In this document: in pieces, positions 16,214-24,276 of the stretch
How the letters are laid out: each line of letters begins with the position of its first letter
Position numbering within the stretch: position 1 is the stretch's first letter
Assembly: GCA_963738445.1 (NCBI GenBank)
Contig: CAVTWS010000008.1
Span: 124,001-188,000, forward strand
Length of the DNA: 64,000 nt
From: CAVTWS01 sp963738445
GTDB lineage: Bacteria; Actinomycetota; Acidimicrobiia; Acidimicrobiales; SHLQ01
Direction: 5' to 3'
The notes under the pieces: model-generated
Database searches by the model: none
Told to the model about the DNA's origin: nothing
The model's input: the letters and a program-made list of their open reading frames with translations, nothing else
Translations under genes and position numbers: made by a program

Positions 16214-17389
16214 GTGTCGACCCATCGACCGATCGCCCGGGCCGTGACCCTGGTGGTCGCCGCGCTCGCCGCCTCGTGTGCGACCGGCGACCGCCCGGAG
16301 CTGGCCACGGTCCCGTATTCCGCGCCCGTCGGCGCCACGGCCGAGACGGCGACCAGCGCCGTCGTCGGCGACGCCGTGCCGCCCGTTGCCGGCCCTGCCA
16401 CGACCACCTTCCCCGGCGACGTTGCGGCACCGCCCGACCCGGGGGACAGCACCCCCTCGACCGCCCCGACGGGCACAGCACCGGTGGGGGGCGCAGGGCC
16501 GAGCACCTCACCGAACGCCCTCTCCGTGCAGTCGGCGACCGCCCCGACAGGTATCGAGCTGCCACGCGCCGCCCAGGATCCGGCCGGTCTGGCCGAGCAG
16601 ATCACGCAGGCCGAGCAGGGGATCCGCGATCCGTCGACTTCCGCCGGCGAGCTGGCCGCGCTGGCTCGGCTCCAACAGGTTGCATACCGCAAGTTGAGCT
16701 ACGAACCCTCCTGGGACGAGGGCGTCCTGGCCCTCGTACCTCGGGAGCTCGTGCCCGTCGTCGAGCGGAACGTGTTCGCCCGCCGCCAGTTCCTGGCCAT
16801 GCACTCCCGCTGGCCGACCGACGTCCCCGATTGGCGCATCCAGGCGCCCGCTCCCGCCGGGGAGCTGCTGGGGTACTACCACGAGGCCGAGGAAGCCTCG
16901 GGCATCGATTGGGCCTATCTCGCCGCCATCAATCTCGTCGAGACCGGCATGGGCCGCATCCACGGCCTCAGCTCCGCCGGTGCGCAGGGACCGATGCAGT
17001 TTCTGCCCACCACCTGGGCGGAGGTGAGCGACGGCGACATCAACGACCCGCGCGATGCCATCCTGGCCGCCGCCCGCTACCTCGATCGTCGTGGTGGTCC
17101 CGAGGACATGGACCAGGCGCTCTGGGGCTACAACAATCACGACAACTACGTCCGGGCCGTGAGCACCTACGCCGACCTGATGCGGGAGGACGAGCAGGCG
17201 TTCCTCGGCTTCTACCACTGGGAGATCTTCTTCCTCAGCGAGCTGGGCGACGTGTGGCTCCCCGTCGGCTATGAAGTGGTGGACCGGGTCCCGATCGCGG
17301 AGTACCTGGCCGACAACCCGTGGTCGTCACCACCCGACGGCGGTTTCGTCCCCCTCACCGACCCCCTCCCCGTCGAACCCGCCGGCTGA
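16214..17389 (+). CDS. Lytic murein transglycosylase (SLT domain) lipoprotein
   Basis: A 391-residue protein. The lipobox is ALAASCA near residue 22, followed by a Thr/Pro/Ala-rich stalk to about residue 110. The C-terminal lysozyme-like domain contains the catalytic-Glu segment AAINLVETGMGRIHGLSSAG, then AQGPMQFLPTTWAEV and an LWGYNNHDNYVRAV tail typical of actinobacterial SLT enzymes. It cleaves peptidoglycan at the outer face of the membrane. GTG 16214 has a GGAGG site 7 nt before it, inside the previous gene's end. Confidence 0.9.
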   Translation: MSTHRPIARAVTLVVAALAASCATGDRPELATVPYSAPVGATAETATSAVVGDAVPPVAGPATTTFPGDVAAPPDPGDSTPSTAPTGTAPVGGAGPSTSPNALSVQSATAPTGIELPRAAQDPAGLAEQITQAEQGIRDPSTSAGELAALARLQQVAYRKLSYEPSWDEGVLALVPRELVPVVERNVFARRQFLAMHSRWPTDVPDWRIQAPAPAGELLGYYHEAEEASGIDWAYLAAINLVETGMGRIHGLSSAGAQGPMQFLPTTWAEVSDGDINDPRDAILAAARYLDRRGGPEDMDQALWGYNNHDNYVRAVSTYADLMREDEQAFLGFYHWEIFFLSELGDVWLPVGYEVVDRVPIAEYLADNPWSSPPDGGFVPLTDPLPVEPAG

Positions 17390-17407
17390 CGAAACGGATG
17401 ACCCTCG

Positions 17408-18385
17408 ATGCTCGAAGGTGACGTCCTGCTCGATCCGGCCGCGGAGCAGTTCCACGCCCACGACCCCTCGGTTCACACCTGGAACGAATCCTGGCTCGTG
17501 TCCTGGCTCCCTCCGGACGGCTCGTCGGCCGGACTGTTCCGACTCGGGACCCTGCCCAACCAGGGGCGAGCGTGGTTGTGGCTGTTCCTGTGGACCGGCG
17601 AGGAGTGGGTCACGATCGAGGAGACCCGCCTCGGGTACGACCATCTCCGGCGCGGCGACGGCGTGGCGTACGACCAGTGGGGGCTGGCCTTCTCCTACCA
17701 GCCGGTCGAGGAGCTCCAGCGGGGCCGGTTCCGCCTCGCCGGTGTGGGCCGGGTCCGGTCCGGGCCTCGAAGCGGACATCTCGTCCCGGTGCAGATCGAC
17801 CTCGACCTCGCCGCCCGCACTCCGTGCTTCACCACCGGCGTCGGCCACGACGACGGCGCCAGCAGCTACCCGGCGAATCGCTTCGAGCAGTCGATGAGTG
17901 CGTTCGGCACGGTCACCATCGACGGCACGGAAACCCCCATCGACACCCCCGCCCACCGCGACCGCTCGTGGGGCCCGAGGACCTGGCAGTACCCGTTCAT
18001 GCTGGGCGACCTCCAGTCCCGCGATCTTCAGGTGTACTTCGCCGCGGCGCCCAACGCCGAAGGCGGGCGCGGCGGCGGATACGTGCGCGACGGATCCGAC
18101 ACTCGGGCGATCGCCGGCATCGACGCGCAGATGCACTACGACGACGCCGGGGCCACCATCGGTCCGTCGGAGATCGCCTTCACCGACACGCGCGGTGACA
18201 TCCGCTCCTACCGCATCGAGCCCATCGCCCCGTCGGTCCAGTTCGACATGGCGCACGCCAGCGATCCGCCCCGCCACTGGCTGTACTGGCGAACCCTCGT
18301 CCGGGCCACTCCGTCGGCCGGCGGCGAGCCGATCGTCGGCTGGTTCGAAGCCAACCGATTCCCCTATCCCGACACCGCGCCGTGA
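17408..18385 (+). CDS. CrtC/AttH-like double-lipocalin protein (DUF7064/7065 type)
   Basis: A 325-residue protein without a signal peptide. Features such as HDPSVHTWNESWLVSWLP, the mid-protein DTPAHRDRSWGPRTWQ and LYWRTLVR resemble the AttH / hydroxyneurosporene-synthase-like family that appears in actinobacterial lipid, steroid or terpenoid degradation clusters. The HRDRSWGPR block is the most diagnostic. It ends by overlapping the alternative GTG (18382) of the molybdoenzyme. The exact reaction is unknown; hydration of a lipid-like substrate is a reasonable guess. Confidence 0.65.
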   Translation: MLEGDVLLDPAAEQFHAHDPSVHTWNESWLVSWLPPDGSSAGLFRLGTLPNQGRAWLWLFLWTGEEWVTIEETRLGYDHLRRGDGVAYDQWGLAFSYQPVEELQRGRFRLAGVGRVRSGPRSGHLVPVQIDLDLAARTPCFTTGVGHDDGASSYPANRFEQSMSAFGTVTIDGTETPIDTPAHRDRSWGPRTWQYPFMLGDLQSRDLQVYFAAAPNAEGGRGGGYVRDGSDTRAIAGIDAQMHYDDAGATIGPSEIAFTDTRGDIRSYRIEPIAPSVQFDMAHASDPPRHWLYWRTLVRATPSAGGEPIVGWFEANRFPYPDTAP

Positions 18386-18405
18386 TCGCCCCGGAAGGAC
18401 CCCCC

Positions 18406-20505
18406 ATGTCGGAGCACCGTACGTTCTGCCGCCTGTGCGAAGTGGGCTGCGGCCTCGTCGTCACCGTCGACGACTCCGGTCGGGTGGGCAAGGTCAGGCC
18501 CGACGACGCCCATCCCGTCACGCGCGGCTTCGCCTGCAACAAGGGTCTGCTGGCCACCGAGATCCACCGCGACCCGGACCGGCTGGATCGGCCCCTGGCC
18601 CGCGCCGCCGATGGAACCTGGGCCGAGACCACCTGGGACACCGCGCTCGACGACATCGCCCACCGCCTCCGCTCCGTGATCGAGGAACACGGCCCCAGCG
18701 CAGTGGCCGTCTACCTCGGCAACCCGACGGCGTTCAACGCCACCGCCGGCATCGCCGGAGGGCTGTTCCTGCGACTCCTCGGCTCGGACCGGTTGTTCTC
18801 CGCCGGCACGCAGGACTGCTCGAACAAGTTCGCCATCGGGGACATGCTGTGGGGCACCTCGACCCTGCACCCCATCCCCGACCTCGATCACACCGATCAC
18901 CTCCTCGTGCTGGGTAGCAACCCGCGCGTCAGCAAGACCTCGTTCCTCTCGGTGCCCGATCCGGTCGGCCGGCTGGCCCAGATCGAGGACCGCGGGGGCG
19001 TGGTGCGGTTCGTCGATCCGCGCTGGATCGAACCCAAGGTCGGCGAGGTGGTGCAGATCAAACCCGACACCGACCCCTACCTCCTGGCCGCCATGTTGTG
19101 CGAGATCGACCGCACCGTGGGCTTCGATCCGTCGGGCGCAGCTCGGGTCACCGAGCTCGACCAGTTCCGGGCGTTCGTCGCCCAGTACCCGCCCGAGCGA
19201 GTTGCCGCCGTCGTCGGCATCGACCCGGCCCGCATCATCGCCCTCGCCCAGGAGTTCATGGCCGCGCCGTCAGCGGCGGTGCACGTGTCCACCGGGGTCA
19301 ACATGGGGCGCCAAGGCGCGCTCGCCTACTGGCTGGCCGTCATGCTGTCGCTGCTCACCGGCAACCTCGACCGCCGCGGCGGCAACGTCGCGGCCAACCG
19401 GGCCATCCCGGCGTCGCCCAGCCAGCAGACCGTCGACGCGTCGTCGTTCGTCGACAGCCCCTGGGGCCCGTACCGGCCCGCATCGACGATGCATCCCGGC
19501 GCGCTTCTGGCCGACATGATCCACGCCGAGACCTCACCCATCCGGGCCCTCGTCGTGATGGCCGGCAACCCGGCGCTGAGCATCGGAGGGGGCGACGACC
19601 TCGCCGGCGCTCTGGCCGATCTCGACCTCCTCGTCACCATCGACCTCTACCGCAACGCCACCGGCGAGTTCGCCGACTACGCGCTACCCGCCACCGATTG
19701 GTTCGAGCGCGAAGACCTCAACGTGTTCGTCCAGGGCACCCAGACCGAGCCGTTCATCCAATGGACCGGGCCGGTCGTGCCGCCGGCCGCCGAACGGCGC
19801 ACCGAACGATCCATCTTCGCCGCACTCGGAGACCGTCTCGGTCTCCCGTCCTTCTTCGCCCCCGACACCGACATGCTCGGCCTCGTCCACGACACCGCCC
19901 TCGCCGAGCATGGCCTGTCGATGGAGGCACTGCGCCAGGCCCCGGGCGGCGTGGCCGTCCTCCCTGTCTCCGAGCCGGGAGGATTGCTCGACCGATCGAC
20001 CCCGAACGGAACGTTCTCCGGAGCGCCCGAGATGCTCGTCGACGCTTGGACGCGGGCCGAGACGATCTTCGAGGAGCTGGCGGCGGAGGATCCGCTCCAG
20101 CTGAAGTTGATCAGCCGCCGGACCAGCCACACGCTCAACTCGGCGATGCAGAACGTCCGGCGCCTCAAGCAGACCGGTGCCGCCGACAACCCGCTGTACG
20201 TCAGCCCCGGCGACGCGGAGCGTCTCGCCCTGGCCGACGGCGTACGCGTGCGGATCTCCAACCGTTACGGCAGCATCGACGCACCGGTGCGGGTCGATTC
20301 CACGCTTCGGGAGGGTGTCGTGGCGATGACCCACGGGTTCGGCAACGCCGGCACCACCGGGATGCCGGTCGCCCGGGAGTTCCCCGGCGTCAACGTCAAC
20401 GCGCTCGCGCCGCACGGACCGGGTTCGTTCGATCCCGTGAGCAGCATGTCGCACCTCACCGGCATCGCGGTCGACGTCGCCCTCCTCGCACCCGTGGCCC
20501 ACTGA
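18406..20505 (+). CDS. Molybdopterin-dependent oxidoreductase (formate dehydrogenase/nitrate reductase-like)
   Basis: A 699-residue DMSO-reductase-family enzyme. An N-terminal [4Fe-4S] site is formed by C8, C11, C15 and C44 (FCRLCEVGC...FACNKG). The molybdenum ligand is probably the Cys in SAGTQDCSNKFAIG. Later motifs are VVRFVDPRWIEP, GVNMGRQGALAYWLAVMLSL, VVMAGNPALSIGGG, FADYALPATDWFERED, and the C-terminal cofactor-binding VRISNRYGSIDAPVRV. There is no twin-arginine signal, so it is cytoplasmic. ATG 18406 with GGAAGGA 7 nt upstream is preferred over GTG 18382. fdhD at 34.9 kb could sulfurate its cofactor. Confidence 0.9.
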   Translation: MSEHRTFCRLCEVGCGLVVTVDDSGRVGKVRPDDAHPVTRGFACNKGLLATEIHRDPDRLDRPLARAADGTWAETTWDTALDDIAHRLRSVIEEHGPSAVAVYLGNPTAFNATAGIAGGLFLRLLGSDRLFSAGTQDCSNKFAIGDMLWGTSTLHPIPDLDHTDHLLVLGSNPRVSKTSFLSVPDPVGRLAQIEDRGGVVRFVDPRWIEPKVGEVVQIKPDTDPYLLAAMLCEIDRTVGFDPSGAARVTELDQFRAFVAQYPPERVAAVVGIDPARIIALAQEFMAAPSAAVHVSTGVNMGRQGALAYWLAVMLSLLTGNLDRRGGNVAANRAIPASPSQQTVDASSFVDSPWGPYRPASTMHPGALLADMIHAETSPIRALVVMAGNPALSIGGGDDLAGALADLDLLVTIDLYRNATGEFADYALPATDWFEREDLNVFVQGTQTEPFIQWTGPVVPPAAERRTERSIFAALGDRLGLPSFFAPDTDMLGLVHDTALAEHGLSMEALRQAPGGVAVLPVSEPGGLLDRSTPNGTFSGAPEMLVDAWTRAETIFEELAAEDPLQLKLISRRTSHTLNSAMQNVRRLKQTGAADNPLYVSPGDAERLALADGVRVRISNRYGSIDAPVRVDSTLREGVVAMTHGFGNAGTTGMPVAREFPGVNVNALAPHGPGSFDPVSSMSHLTGIAVDVALLAPVAH

Positions 20506-20611
20506 GGTCGTCATGGTCCCCACGACCGAAGGTCGTCATGTTGCCCACGACCGGAGGTCGTCATGTTGCCACGACCGGAGGTCGTCATGTTGCCCACGAC
20601 CGGAGGTCGTC
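20506..20611 (+). repeat. Tandem 25-nt repeats carrying SD-start hairpins
   Basis: Four units of about 25 nt (20506-20530, 20531-20555, 20556-20579, 20580-20604) plus a partial fifth that ends in the start codon of the next gene. Each unit has GGTCGTCATG and ACGACCGGA. Across each boundary ACGACC-GGA-GGTCGT forms a 6-bp hairpin that places a GGAGG sequence next to ATG. Unit 3 is 24 nt because one C of a CCC run is absent; unit 1 diverges (GTCCCC, GAA). So the translation-initiation region itself is repeated. Confidence 0.85.
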
Positions 20612-21247
20612 ATGTTGAAGGACGAGATGTTCGCCGCGATCGCCCGGCAGCGAACCCAGCTGATCGCCACCCTCGAAGGCCTCACGGACGAGCAGTGGGA
20701 AAGCCCTTCGCTGTGCCAGGGCTGGCTCGTCCGTGACGTCGTCGGCCACCTCACCAGCACCCTCGAGATCCCGGTGACGCGGTTCCTGGCGAACGTGGTG
20801 ATAGCCCGGAGCTTCAATCGTTACGCCGACCGGGTGGCTCGGGAGTTCGGTGCACGAGCATCGGCGACCCACATCGCGGCGTACCGGAGCCACGTCTCCT
20901 CCCGGTTCGCGCCACCGTTCATCGGACCGATCGCTCCGCTCTCCGATGTGCTGATCCACACCCGCGACATCGAGCGACCGCTGGAGATCGAGCCCACGCT
21001 GGATCCGGGAGCGGTCCGCACCGTTCTGGACTACGTCTGCGGAGGCAAGGCGAGGGGATTCGTCCCGTCGTCGAGAACCGCCGGTCTGCGGTTCGACGCC
21101 ACGGACCTCGGCTGGACCAGCGGCGCCGGCGCCACGGTCGTGGGGCCCGGTGAGGCGATCATGCTCGCGGTGACCGGCCGCACCGTCGCCCTCGACGACC
21201 TCACCGGCGACGGCGTGACCGTGCTTCGCACCCGCCTCGGCACCTGA
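20612..21247 (+). CDS. Maleylpyruvate isomerase family (mycothiol-dependent/DinB-fold) protein
   Basis: A 211-residue protein of the actinobacterial maleylpyruvate-isomerase-like/DinB superfamily. The start block DEMFAAIARQRTQLIATLEG, then LTDEQWESPSLCQGWLVRDV and VVGHLT is the family signature, with the helix-borne His as a metal ligand; LSDVLIHTRDIERPL supplies another. The function is probably thiol-dependent. ATG 20612 lies at the last unit of the SD-hairpin repeat. It follows the molybdoenzyme by about 106 nt of repeats. Confidence 0.82.
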   Translation: MLKDEMFAAIARQRTQLIATLEGLTDEQWESPSLCQGWLVRDVVGHLTSTLEIPVTRFLANVVIARSFNRYADRVAREFGARASATHIAAYRSHVSSRFAPPFIGPIAPLSDVLIHTRDIERPLEIEPTLDPGAVRTVLDYVCGGKARGFVPSSRTAGLRFDATDLGWTSGAGATVVGPGEAIMLAVTGRTVALDDLTGDGVTVLRTRLGT

Positions 21248-21273
21248 CCATCCACCAACCGAGAACTGACCGG

Positions 21274-21708
21274 TCAGCTGAGGTCGTAGCGGTAGACGTT
21301 GGTCTCACGGGCGACGAAACCGATCCGCTGGTAGAGACGGTTGGCGGCCACACGGGAGGGACGCGAGGTGAGGTCGACCGTCTTGGCGCCGATCGAGCGG
21401 GCGTGATCGAGCGCGGCCTGGTTGAGCTTCTCGCCGAGCCCCTGGCCGCGGGCATCGGAGTCGACGACCACATCCTCGATCCACGCCCGCACCCCCGTGG
21501 GGATGCGGAACACGGCGAGGGTCAAGCTGCCGAGAATCCGACCGTCGTCGCCCCGGGCGGCGAACAGCTCGGTGGCCGGCGAGGCCACGATCTCCTCGAT
21601 CTCGGCTCGGGTCGGCGGCGGACTCGACGAGGACAGCTGAGGCATCAGGCGGGTGAGGGCGTCGACCAATTCGTCGTCGACGTGGGTCACGGCGTAGATC
21701 TCGGGCAC
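21274..21708 (-). CDS. GNAT family N-acetyltransferase
   Basis: A 144-residue acetyltransferase. The acetyl-CoA loop is VVDSDARGQGLGEKLNQAAL (the R/Q-x-x-G-x-G/A signature), followed by GAKTVDLTSRPSRVAANRLY and QRIGFVARETNVYRYDL. GTG 21708 is favoured because TATCCT lies 6 nt upstream and no better start exists in frame. It is divergent from the PAC2 gene, with the two -10 boxes only 21 nt apart. Substrate unknown. Confidence 0.85.
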   Translation of the reverse strand: MPEIYAVTHVDDELVDALTRLMPQLSSSSPPPTRAEIEEIVASPATELFAARGDDGRILGSLTLAVFRIPTGVRAWIEDVVVDSDARGQGLGEKLNQAALDHARSIGAKTVDLTSRPSRVAANRLYQRIGFVARETNVYRYDLS

Positions 21709-21714
21709 CCGGAC

Positions 21715-21720
21715 AGGATA
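21715..21720 (-). promoter_or_regulatory. -10 element of leaderless promoter (GNAT)
   Basis: TATCCT on the minus strand, 6 nt before GTG 21708. Back-to-back with the promoter at 21742. Confidence 0.5.
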
Positions 21721-21741
21721 GGTAGTCCCGGGCGCGCCTTG

Positions 21742-21747
21742 TACCGT
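21742..21747 (+). promoter_or_regulatory. -10 element of leaderless promoter (PAC2 gene)
   Basis: TACCGT is followed by 7 nt and GTG 21755. The in-frame ATG 21749 is only 1 nt from the hexamer and would probably lie upstream of the transcript. Confidence 0.45.
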
Positions 21748-21754
21748 GATGCCC

Positions 21755-22633
21755 GTGGTTCCCACCACTCCGTGGCCCGAGCTCCCGCACGCTCGCCTCT
21801 TGGCGGAGGCAGGCACCAGTTCGCCCGTGATCATTGCGGCCTTCGAGGGCTGGAACGACGCCGGCGACGCTGCGACCACCGCGGCGCGCTATCTCATCAA
21901 TCGGTGGTCGGCCCGACCCTCGATCGACCTCGATCCCGAACCGTTCTTCGACTTCGCCTCCACCCGCCCCCTGGTCGTCCTGGAAGACGACGGCTCACGC
22001 CGGATCGCCTGGCCGGAGACTCGGTTTTTCGCCCCCCGCACGCTCGGCCACGACGGCGCGCCCGACGCCGTGGTGCTGCTCGGCATCGAGCCCCAGATGC
22101 GGTGGCGCACCTTCTGCGAGCACATCGTGGGCGTGGCGAAGCAACTCGACGCCCGCATGATCGTCACGCTCGGCGCGCTCCTCGCCGAGGTACCCCACAC
22201 CCGCCCGACGCGCGTCTACGGCACGGTCGACACCCCGGAGCTCGTCGGCGACATGGACCTCGAGGCGTCGTCGTACGAGGGCCCCACCGGCATCGTCGGC
22301 GTGTTGGGAGCCCTCGCCCGCGACAACGGGCTCGGGTCGGCCTCCTTGTGGGCCGCCGTCCCGTCGTACGTGCCCGGCGCGCCGTCTCCCAAAGCGGCGT
22401 TGGCGCTGATCGAGCGCCTCGGCGTGCTGATGCGCACCTCCATCTCGACCGTCGACCTCCAGCTGGCCACCGCGGCGTACGAACGCCAGGTGACGGAGCT
22501 GGTCGCCGAGGACGACGACACCATCACCTACGTGCGCAGCCTCGAAGAGCAACACGACGACGACAACATGCTGCCGACCGCGGACAGCCTGGTCGCCGAA
22601 GTCGAGCGTTTCCTCCGCGACCAGGAAGCCTGA
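21755..22633 (+). CDS. PAC2 family protein (proteasome-assembly-chaperone-like)
   Basis: A 292-residue PAC2 protein. The N-terminal core is PVIIAAFEGWNDAGDAATTA, then FFDFASTRPLVVLEDDGSRR. The GIEPQMRWRTFCEHIVGVAK segment and the PTRVYGTVDTPELVGDM loop are the actinobacterial PAC2 form. Related proteins occur beside proteasome or ATP-grasp genes, but their biochemical role is unsettled. Start choice is among GTG 21746, ATG 21749 and GTG 21755; the promoter position favours the last. It ends just before a strong hairpin. Confidence 0.88.
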   Translation: MVPTTPWPELPHARLLAEAGTSSPVIIAAFEGWNDAGDAATTAARYLINRWSARPSIDLDPEPFFDFASTRPLVVLEDDGSRRIAWPETRFFAPRTLGHDGAPDAVVLLGIEPQMRWRTFCEHIVGVAKQLDARMIVTLGALLAEVPHTRPTRVYGTVDTPELVGDMDLEASSYEGPTGIVGVLGALARDNGLGSASLWAAVPSYVPGAPSPKAALALIERLGVLMRTSISTVDLQLATAAYERQVTELVAEDDDTITYVRSLEEQHDDDNMLPTADSLVAEVERFLRDQEA

Positions 22634-22648
22634 ATCCGACCGGACCGA

Positions 22649-22700
22649 CGAACTGGGAGACCAACCGGTCGCTCGGGCGACCGGTTGGTCTCCCAGTTCG
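22649..22700. terminator. Perfect 24-bp stem-loop between convergent genes
   Basis: Positions 22649-22672 are an exact reverse complement of 22677-22700, with a TCGG tetraloop. It lies between the PAC2 gene (+) and the hydrolase gene (-), so it could terminate both. No clear T-run follows on either side. Confidence 0.7.
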
Positions 22701-22732
22701 TTGTCGCGGTGGGTCCCGATGTTGAGCCAGGG

Positions 22733-23578
22733 TCAGAGGTGGCGGTCGATCCACTCGGCGGCGGCGTCGACGAGGTCGAGTCCCACGGGTTCGTTGAAGA
22801 TCTCGTGGCGCAGACCCGGGAGCAGGCGTCGCTCCACACCGGCGACGCTCGCCAGCGGCTCACTGGCATGGGGGGGCACGAGCTCATCGTCGCCGCCGTG
22901 CATCACCAGTGTCCGCACCCGCAGTCGGTGCACGTTGGCCGTGGTGTCCGCCATCGCCCCGAGCATGGCCCGACCGAATCCTGCGGACGCCGAGGTCCAC
23001 ACCAGAGGGTCGGCTCGGTAGGCCGCAGCGACAGCCGGGTCCGTCGAGAGGACGGCGGGATCGATGGTGCCGGGCACGGACAGCCTCGGCATCACCCGCC
23101 CGAGGACCTGCGCCACCGCCTGTTGCCAGGCCGGGACCGCAGCGGCCAGGGCCGGGGCCGAGAGCACGAGCAGATCCGCTCCCGGCCGACCGGACACCGC
23201 GTAACGCGTGGCGATGAGACCACCCATCGAGTGCGCGAACATCACGACGGGTAGCCCCAAGGCGCGAACCTCGGCCAGCTGGTCCTCGACGTCGTCGAGG
23301 TACTCGTCGAAATCGTCGACGTGGCCCCGCCGGCCGCCCGACACGCCGTGGCCACGATGGTCGATCGCCACGACATCGAACCCGTGGCCGGCGAGGCGCT
23401 GACCCACGTGCTCATACCGGCCGCTGTGCTCGCCCATCCCGTGGAGCAGGAGCACGGTCGCTCGTGCGGGCGGCGCCGAGGCCGCCGGCGACCAACGACG
23501 GCGGAGTTGGACCAGTCCGTCGCGGGTGACCCCTCGATCCGGCACGCTGATCGCGGGGGTGGTCACCGAGGCGTTCAC
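22733..23578 (-). CDS. Alpha/beta hydrolase, monoacylglycerol lipase/lysophospholipase-like
   Basis: A 281-residue serine hydrolase. The oxyanion motif is VLLLHGMGEHSGRYEHVG, then VVAIDHRGHGVSGGRRGHVD, the nucleophile elbow MFAHSMGGLIATRYA, the acid MHGGDDELVPP and the catalytic His in LLPGLRHEIFNEP. All are in the order of the monoglyceride-lipase family. The GTG start at 23578 overlaps the NUDIX stop (GTGA), so it is translated from the same transcript. It probably hydrolyses monoacylglycerols. Confidence 0.9.
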   Translation of the reverse strand: MNASVTTPAISVPDRGVTRDGLVQLRRRWSPAASAPPARATVLLLHGMGEHSGRYEHVGQRLAGHGFDVVAIDHRGHGVSGGRRGHVDDFDEYLDDVEDQLAEVRALGLPVVMFAHSMGGLIATRYAVSGRPGADLLVLSAPALAAAVPAWQQAVAQVLGRVMPRLSVPGTIDPAVLSTDPAVAAAYRADPLVWTSASAGFGRAMLGAMADTTANVHRLRVRTLVMHGGDDELVPPHASEPLASVAGVERRLLPGLRHEIFNEPVGLDLVDAAAEWIDRHL

Positions 23579-24264
23579 GAGTGCTCCTCCTCGCCCCGCC
23601 ACACCGGCGATCGGGGCACGTCGAACGCGGTCCGGGTGACCTCGTTGCGGACAGCGGAGAACGCCAGCTCCGTCCACGATTCGCCCCCGGCGAGCGGGAC
23701 GGGGAGTTGGTCCTCGGCGAAGAACCCGACGTCGGTGACCTCGAGCGGATGCGGGGCAAGGGCACCCCCCGTCGCCCGGCAATGGAAGACCAGCGAGTAC
23801 ATCGGCATCCGGGTGAAGCCGAGCCGCAGACCGTCGAGCACGGCGATGAGGCCCACCACGTCGCACTCGATGCCCGTCTCCTCCCGCACCTCTTTCACCG
23901 CTACCTCGGCGGGTGAGTAGCCGATGTCGGCCCAGCCCGTCGGGTACAACCACACGCCGGAGTCGGCGCGCTGGATCAACAGCAGCTCGCCATCGTCGTT
24001 CCCGACGACCGCCCCGATCGCCACCTTCGGGGTCACGTACCCGGGCACGCCCGACCCGACGGACTTCAGCCATTCGGCCTGGAGCCGGGTGGCATCGAAC
24101 TCGTGCCCGGCGAGGTGCCGCATCTCGGCGGCGACCGCCAGCACCTCCTCGAACCGCTCGCGCTCGTACAGGTTCTCGGTGAAGCCGAGCGCAGTGCGGG
24201 CGATGCCCGACAGCGTCTCGGCCCATCGCAGGATGTCCCTCTCGGCGGGAGGCTCGAATGTCAC
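23575..24264 (-). CDS. NUDIX hydrolase with N-terminal helical extension
   Basis: A 229-residue protein. An N-terminal helical domain (about 1-65, RDILRWAETLSGIARTALGF) precedes the NUDIX fold, with a box reading GWADIGYSPAEVAVKEVREE followed by TGI. The Gx5E glutamate is Tyr, as in the YjhB-like subfamily, while the essential EExG is intact. It probably hydrolyses an ADP-ribose or related diphosphate. It has its own leaderless promoter and is coupled to the lipase-like gene. Confidence 0.87.
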   Translation of the reverse strand: MTFEPPAERDILRWAETLSGIARTALGFTENLYERERFEEVLAVAAEMRHLAGHEFDATRLQAEWLKSVGSGVPGYVTPKVAIGAVVGNDDGELLLIQRADSGVWLYPTGWADIGYSPAEVAVKEVREETGIECDVVGLIAVLDGLRLGFTRMPMYSLVFHCRATGGALAPHPLEVTDVGFFAEDQLPVPLAGGESWTELAFSAVRNEVTRTAFDVPRSPVWRGEEEHS

Positions 24265-24270
24265 CCTCGG

Positions 24271-24276
24271 AGGTTA
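24271..24276 (-). promoter_or_regulatory. -10 element of leaderless promoter (NUDIX)
   Basis: TAACCT on the minus strand, 6 nt before GTG 24264. It overlaps the end of glnD. Confidence 0.5.

Noticed and set aside
20506..20611. Short direct repeats as a CRISPR array
   Set aside because: Units are contiguous with no unique spacers and lead into a start codon; no cas genes are nearby.
20506..20612. Use of the GTG/ATG at 20513 as an extended N-terminus of the following gene
   Set aside because: The extra residues only translate the repeat array and are interrupted in frame logic by the 24-nt unit; conserved sequence begins at 20612.
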